From assembly GCF_013166575.1 (NCBI RefSeq), contig NZ_JABKKE010000001.1, positions 62,001-126,000 of the forward strand: a stretch of DNA of 64,000 nucleotides, written 5' to 3'. Origin of the DNA: Xylanibacter rodentium (GTDB lineage Bacteria; Bacteroidota; Bacteroidia; Bacteroidales; Bacteroidaceae). Positions 60,695 through 64,000 of this stretch are shown in pieces. The position numbers and the translations under genes are program-made. The notes beneath the pieces are model-generated. The model worked only from the letters and a program-made list of their open reading frames with translations, had not been told where the DNA came from and searched no databases. Each line of letters begins with the position of its first letter. Position 1 is the first letter of the stretch.

Positions 60695-63600
60695 ATGAGG
60701 AACTTCGACATCATAAAAGACATTGACGGATTAAAAACGATTTATCGTTATTGTGCCACGGCTGAGGATTTTCAAATGGCTAACCCAATGGTTTCTGCCA
60801 TGCAAGCCCGACTTGCACTGGAAATGATGGTAAAAACCGTTTATCGCTTGAAAGGATGGCAGATAGGGGAACGTGCCTCGTTGCTTTCACTCACGACCGA
60901 CGAACGCTTTACGGCATTCATAAACAGCGAAGACCTGATGAAGCGCATCCACTATGTGCGTAAGATTGGGAACAATGCCGCACACGCCAATGATGGATTC
61001 GTAGGGCGCAAAGAGTCTTTCTTTGCCGTACTGAATCTATATTACATCATTGGTTCCATCCTATTGGCTTGGCAGGTGATTGACACATTGCCGGACTTTG
61101 ACAAAGAGCTGATTCCCCAATCACCTCAACCAAGTAACATTGCCGTTGTTCCTCAAACAGAGCAAGCCTCTTCAGCGACCACGCAGACTGCCGATACTGC
61201 CGCAAAAGCGGTGAAAGAAAGTTCAGATGCACAACCTACAACGGTGGATGCCCAGCCTGTTGTAAACGACCTCTCGGAAGCAGAAACCCGAAAATTGTAT
61301 ATCGACCTGTTGCTTCACGAGGCAGGTTGGAATGTATCTGGACATAAGGGTGAAATCATCCCCCGCCATGCCGGAATAGAGATAGAGGTACAGGGTATGC
61401 CCAATGAGAGCGGTGTGGGATATGCGGACTATGTACTGTTTGATGCAGACGGAACGCCACTGGCTGTAGTGGAAGCCAAGCGCACCAGTGTAGATGCGAC
61501 AGCTGGTCGCCATCAAGCGGAATTGTATGCCGATCGTCTGGCTAAACACTACGCCTGTCCTCATCCTGTTATCTACTACACCAATGGTTTTGAAACCCAT
61601 ATAATAGATGGTATCGGTTATCCGTCACGCAAAGTGATGGGATTCCATACCATTGACGAATTGCGCAGAATGATAGCACAACGGAGTCGCAACGACATTA
61701 CCGACTTGCAGATTTCGGACAAGATAACCAATCGCAACTACCAAAAGCGAGTGATTGAATCAGTGTGCAAACATTATAACGACAAGCATCGTCGTGCCCT
61801 GCTTGTGATGGCTACTGGTACGGGAAAGACGCGTATCAGTATCTCACTCGTCGATGTGTTGGTGCGAAACAATTGGGTAAAGAATGTGTTGTTCCTTGCC
61901 GACCGTATCGAACTGGTCAATCAGGCAAAAAAGAATTATACAAAGTTATTGCCCAACATGACAGTCAGTTCCTTACGTGACAGCGATGTGGATATATCGG
62001 CACGTATCCTTTTCTCCACTTATCAGACCATGATAGGACATTTGGACAGGGATACCAAGACATTCTCATTAGGCAGATTTGACCTTATCATCATTGACGA
62101 AGCACACCGCAGTGTGTTTGGCAAATATGGAGCAATCTTTGAGTATTTCGATGGACTGCTCTTAGGACTGACGGCAACCCCTCGTGATGAAGTTGACCGC
62201 TCTACATACGACCTCTTCGGTATGGAGCAAGGCGAGCCGACCGACAGTTACGAATATGACGAAGCGGTAGCTGATGGCTATCTGAACCCATTCAAGGCAA
62301 TAAAAGACAACTCAAAAATTCTGACTACAGGAATTGACCCCGAACAACTTACTCCGGAAGAACGGGAGCAATTGGAAGAGATTTTCGAGTATGAGAAGAT
62401 GAAAGCAGGATTGGAGCCAGATGAACCGTACAGCCGCACCATTAACGCAACGGAGATATTCAAATACATCTTCAACCAAGACACCGTAGATCATGTGCTG
62501 AACCGCCTGATGAACGATGGAATCCGAGTGAAAGACGATACCATGATAGGCAAAACCATCATATTCGCCTATAACCACAAACATGCCGTGTTCATAGCCG
62601 AACGGTTTACCGCACTTTACCCCGACTTGGGAGCGGACTTCTGCCGAGTAATTGATAATTACGAGAAATATTCATCCGACCTAATTGATAAGTTTGCCGA
62701 TGCAGAAAAGCAACCACAAATTGCCGTATCTGTAGATATGCTCGACACGGGCATTGATGTGCCTGAAATCGTAAACTTGGTTTTCTTCAAACCTATCCAC
62801 TCCAAGATAAAGTTCTGGCAAATGATAGGCAGAGGCACACGTCTGTGTGAAAATTTGTTTGGCGAAGGTAGGAATAAAGAAGAGTTTCTGATATTCGATT
62901 TCTACCGAAATTTTGAGTATTTTGAGATGAATCCCGAAGGAGCCAAACCCACAAAATCGCAGTCCATTGTAAGTATGCTTTTTAATCTTCGCACTGATAT
63001 TAAATTCGCCTTGCAGGATGGAGCATATCAAAGCAAAGAAGAATCAAAGGCTTTTCACGACAACCTTGCCGGCATCTTGCACAAGCAAATAGCCGACTTG
63101 AACAGGAATCGGATAGATGTGCGCCTTCAACTGAAAGCCGTAGAGACATACGCCACACCAGAAGCCATGGTCTGTTTGACTCTTGGCGATGTGATGGCAA
63201 TGAAAGGTAATATCTCACCTTTATTCAAAAATGCAACGACAGACACTTCTGCTCTAAAATTTGATGCCCTTGTGCTAAAATCTCAACTTGCGTTAATAGA
63301 TGAAACGGTCAATTCCACATCGTCAGAGCGGAAAATAATGGACATAGCCAGTTATCTCAAAGAGAAAAAAGCCTCTATTCCGCAAGTAATGGCTAAGATG
63401 AATGTACTTAACGAGGTACTGTCCACTCATTTCTGGGAATCGAAAAGTCTTGGCTCTCTCGAACGCATCAGGCTGGAGCTTCGTGAGCTTATACAATACT
63501 TGGATGGTGGCACGGCAGGGCAAACATTTACAATCAATATAACCGACACATTTGAAGAAGATAGTTCAGGTGTCAATATAACCCCAATCCGTACCTATCG

Positions 63601-64000
63601 CCGTAGAGTGGAAGACTATCTCAAAGAACATCTATCAGATGATGATACTTTGCAAAAGATATACCACCTTGAACCGCTGTCCGAACAGGACATTGCCCGA
63701 TTGGAACAGATTTTCTGGGAAGAATTAGGCTCAAAAGAAGAATTTGATGCACAAACGAGAACAAAGCCCTATCAACATAATGTAGCCGCCTTCATTCGTT
63801 CCATCATTGGAGTGGAACAAGATGTGGCTCTGGAAAAATATCGTGCATTGATACATGGTGCGGAACTAACCCGTATGCAAGAGGAGTATCTGCGTACACT
63901 CATTCGCTATGTATGCGAAAATGGCGACATTGCCACTGTTGTATTGCAGCAACCACCTTTCAATAAGTTCACAGCTATCTTCCGTGATAGCCCTAAAGCA
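60695..64000 (+). CDS. hsdR: Type I restriction-modification, restriction subunit, cut by window end
   Basis: The frame stays open from the ATG at 60,695 to the last base (1102 codons), so the 3' end is missing. An N-terminal helical DUF4145-like part is followed by the nuclease motif with Glu260 and Lys262 (AVVEAKRTSVDATAG), then a SF2 motor: Walker A at 374-379 (ATGTGKT), DEAH at 468-471 (IIIDEAHRSVFG), LTATPRDEV and IGRGTRLCENLFG (motif VI). The C-terminal part resembles the EcoEI-type R subunit. It translocates DNA with ATP and cuts unmethylated DNA. Confidence 0.95.
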   Translation, partial: MRNFDIIKDIDGLKTIYRYCATAEDFQMANPMVSAMQARLALEMMVKTVYRLKGWQIGERASLLSLTTDERFTAFINSEDLMKRIHYVRKIGNNAAHANDGFVGRKESFFAVLNLYYIIGSILLAWQVIDTLPDFDKELIPQSPQPSNIAVVPQTEQASSATTQTADTAAKAVKESSDAQPTTVDAQPVVNDLSEAETRKLYIDLLLHEAGWNVSGHKGEIIPRHAGIEIEVQGMPNESGVGYADYVLFDADGTPLAVVEAKRTSVDATAGRHQAELYADRLAKHYACPHPVIYYTNGFETHIIDGIGYPSRKVMGFHTIDELRRMIAQRSRNDITDLQISDKITNRNYQKRVIESVCKHYNDKHRRALLVMATGTGKTRISISLVDVLVRNNWVKNVLFLADRIELVNQAKKNYTKLLPNMTVSSLRDSDVDISARILFSTYQTMIGHLDRDTKTFSLGRFDLIIIDEAHRSVFGKYGAIFEYFDGLLLGLTATPRDEVDRSTYDLFGMEQGEPTDSYEYDEAVADGYLNPFKAIKDNSKILTTGIDPEQLTPEEREQLEEIFEYEKMKAGLEPDEPYSRTINATEIFKYIFNQDTVDHVLNRLMNDGIRVKDDTMIGKTIIFAYNHKHAVFIAERFTALYPDLGADFCRVIDNYEKYSSDLIDKFADAEKQPQIAVSVDMLDTGIDVPEIVNLVFFKPIHSKIKFWQMIGRGTRLCENLFGEGRNKEEFLIFDFYRNFEYFEMNPEGAKPTKSQSIVSMLFNLRTDIKFALQDGAYQSKEESKAFHDNLAGILHKQIADLNRNRIDVRLQLKAVETYATPEAMVCLTLGDVMAMKGNISPLFKNATTDTSALKFDALVLKSQLALIDETVNSTSSERKIMDIASYLKEKKASIPQVMAKMNVLNEVLSTHFWESKSLGSLERIRLELRELIQYLDGGTAGQTFTINITDTFEEDSSGVNITPIRTYRRRVEDYLKEHLSDDDTLQKIYHLEPLSEQDIARLEQIFWEELGSKEEFDAQTRTKPYQHNVAAFIRSIIGVEQDVALEKYRALIHGAELTRMQEEYLRTLIRYVCENGDIATVVLQQPPFNKFTAIFRDSPKA

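Larger units (their letters stand above)
43577..64000. mobile_element. Integrative and mobilizable element, left part
   Basis: The stretch after mnmE carries an integrase, HTH regulators, primase-like proteins, MobC, a relaxase and defence cargo. It has no type IV secretion or coupling protein genes in view, so it is mobilizable rather than self-transmissible, with the caution that the right end is not seen. The gene style changes sharply from housekeeping to accessory at the mnmE stop. The exact left junction is not proven; it lies between the end of mnmE and 43,748. Confidence 0.85.

Noticed and set aside
43577-64000. Self-transmissible conjugative transposon
   Set aside because: No tra, VirD4 or VirB-type genes are visible; the visible genes suit a mobilizable element, although the right end is unseen.

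Overview
The window looks like a Bacteroidales chromosome, most probably Prevotella or a close relative. The evidence is the many promoters with a TAnnTTTG -7 box (a few also with a well-spaced TTTG -33 box), the lack of strong Shine-Dalgarno sites, an extended ribosomal protein S16, DUF4923 and PD40 proteins, a T9SS-like tail, and a Bacteroidales-type mobilizable element. The species call is an inference; no rRNA or tRNA gene was seen.

Region 1 (1-29,957) is ordinary chromosome. It opens with the 3' part of a GHL10-type glycoside hydrolase, then a small lipoprotein, yebC, pheT, an FAD oxidoreductase and valS. A surface-polysaccharide locus follows: a flippase and a glycosyltransferase on the minus strand, three overlapping glycosyltransferases on the plus strand. 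After it come rpsP, a DUF4923 protein, another glycosyltransferase, an L-rhamnose mutarotase, a LysM glucosaminidase, cdd, a beta-helix lipoprotein, a rubrerythrin with N-terminal rubredoxin, a rhamnogalacturonan acetylesterase-like protein with a pectinesterase-like tail, hisS, purA, a Fur-family regulator, an AlkD-like protein, an M49 peptidase and an AraC-type regulator. Everything from 20.2 to 30.0 kb is on the minus strand.

Region 2 (29,958-31,575) is a 1.6-kb non-coding locus between leftward and rightward transcription units. It holds nearly concentric inverted repeats (75-bp arms, 27-bp arms, a 59-bp palindrome), a four-unit 22-bp tandem repeat, hairpins related to one at 5.4 kb, and a tandem DnaA-box-like duplication. 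It may be a replication-related locus or a repeat element.

Region 3 (31,576-43,576) is entirely plus strand: ligA, a candidate small RNA, rplU-rpmA, serS, a fused NfnAB-like flavoprotein, a DUF486 membrane protein, a TtcA-like protein, a PD40 protein, a uridine phosphorylase-like protein and mnmE.

Region 4 (about 43,577 to beyond 64,000) is an integrative and mobilizable element abutting the 3' end of mnmE. Its backbone is a multi-HTH protein, a tyrosine integrase, a RhuM-like protein, membrane proteins, an excisionase-like HTH protein, a DUF3987 protein, a TOPRIM primase-like protein, a candidate oriT, MobC and a MOBP relaxase. No type IV secretion genes are visible, so it probably needs a helper. 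The cargo is anti-phage. Two overlapping reverse transcriptase genes (YMDD and YVDD) with a structured 3' RNA candidate carrying CACACACA look like a DRT type 3 system. A small HTH gene and a type I restriction-modification operon with a Fic gene inside (hsdM-hsdS-fic-hsdR) follow; hsdR runs off the window. The reverse-transcriptase cassette lies between two related terminator-plus-promoter modules, which suggests a swappable defence slot.
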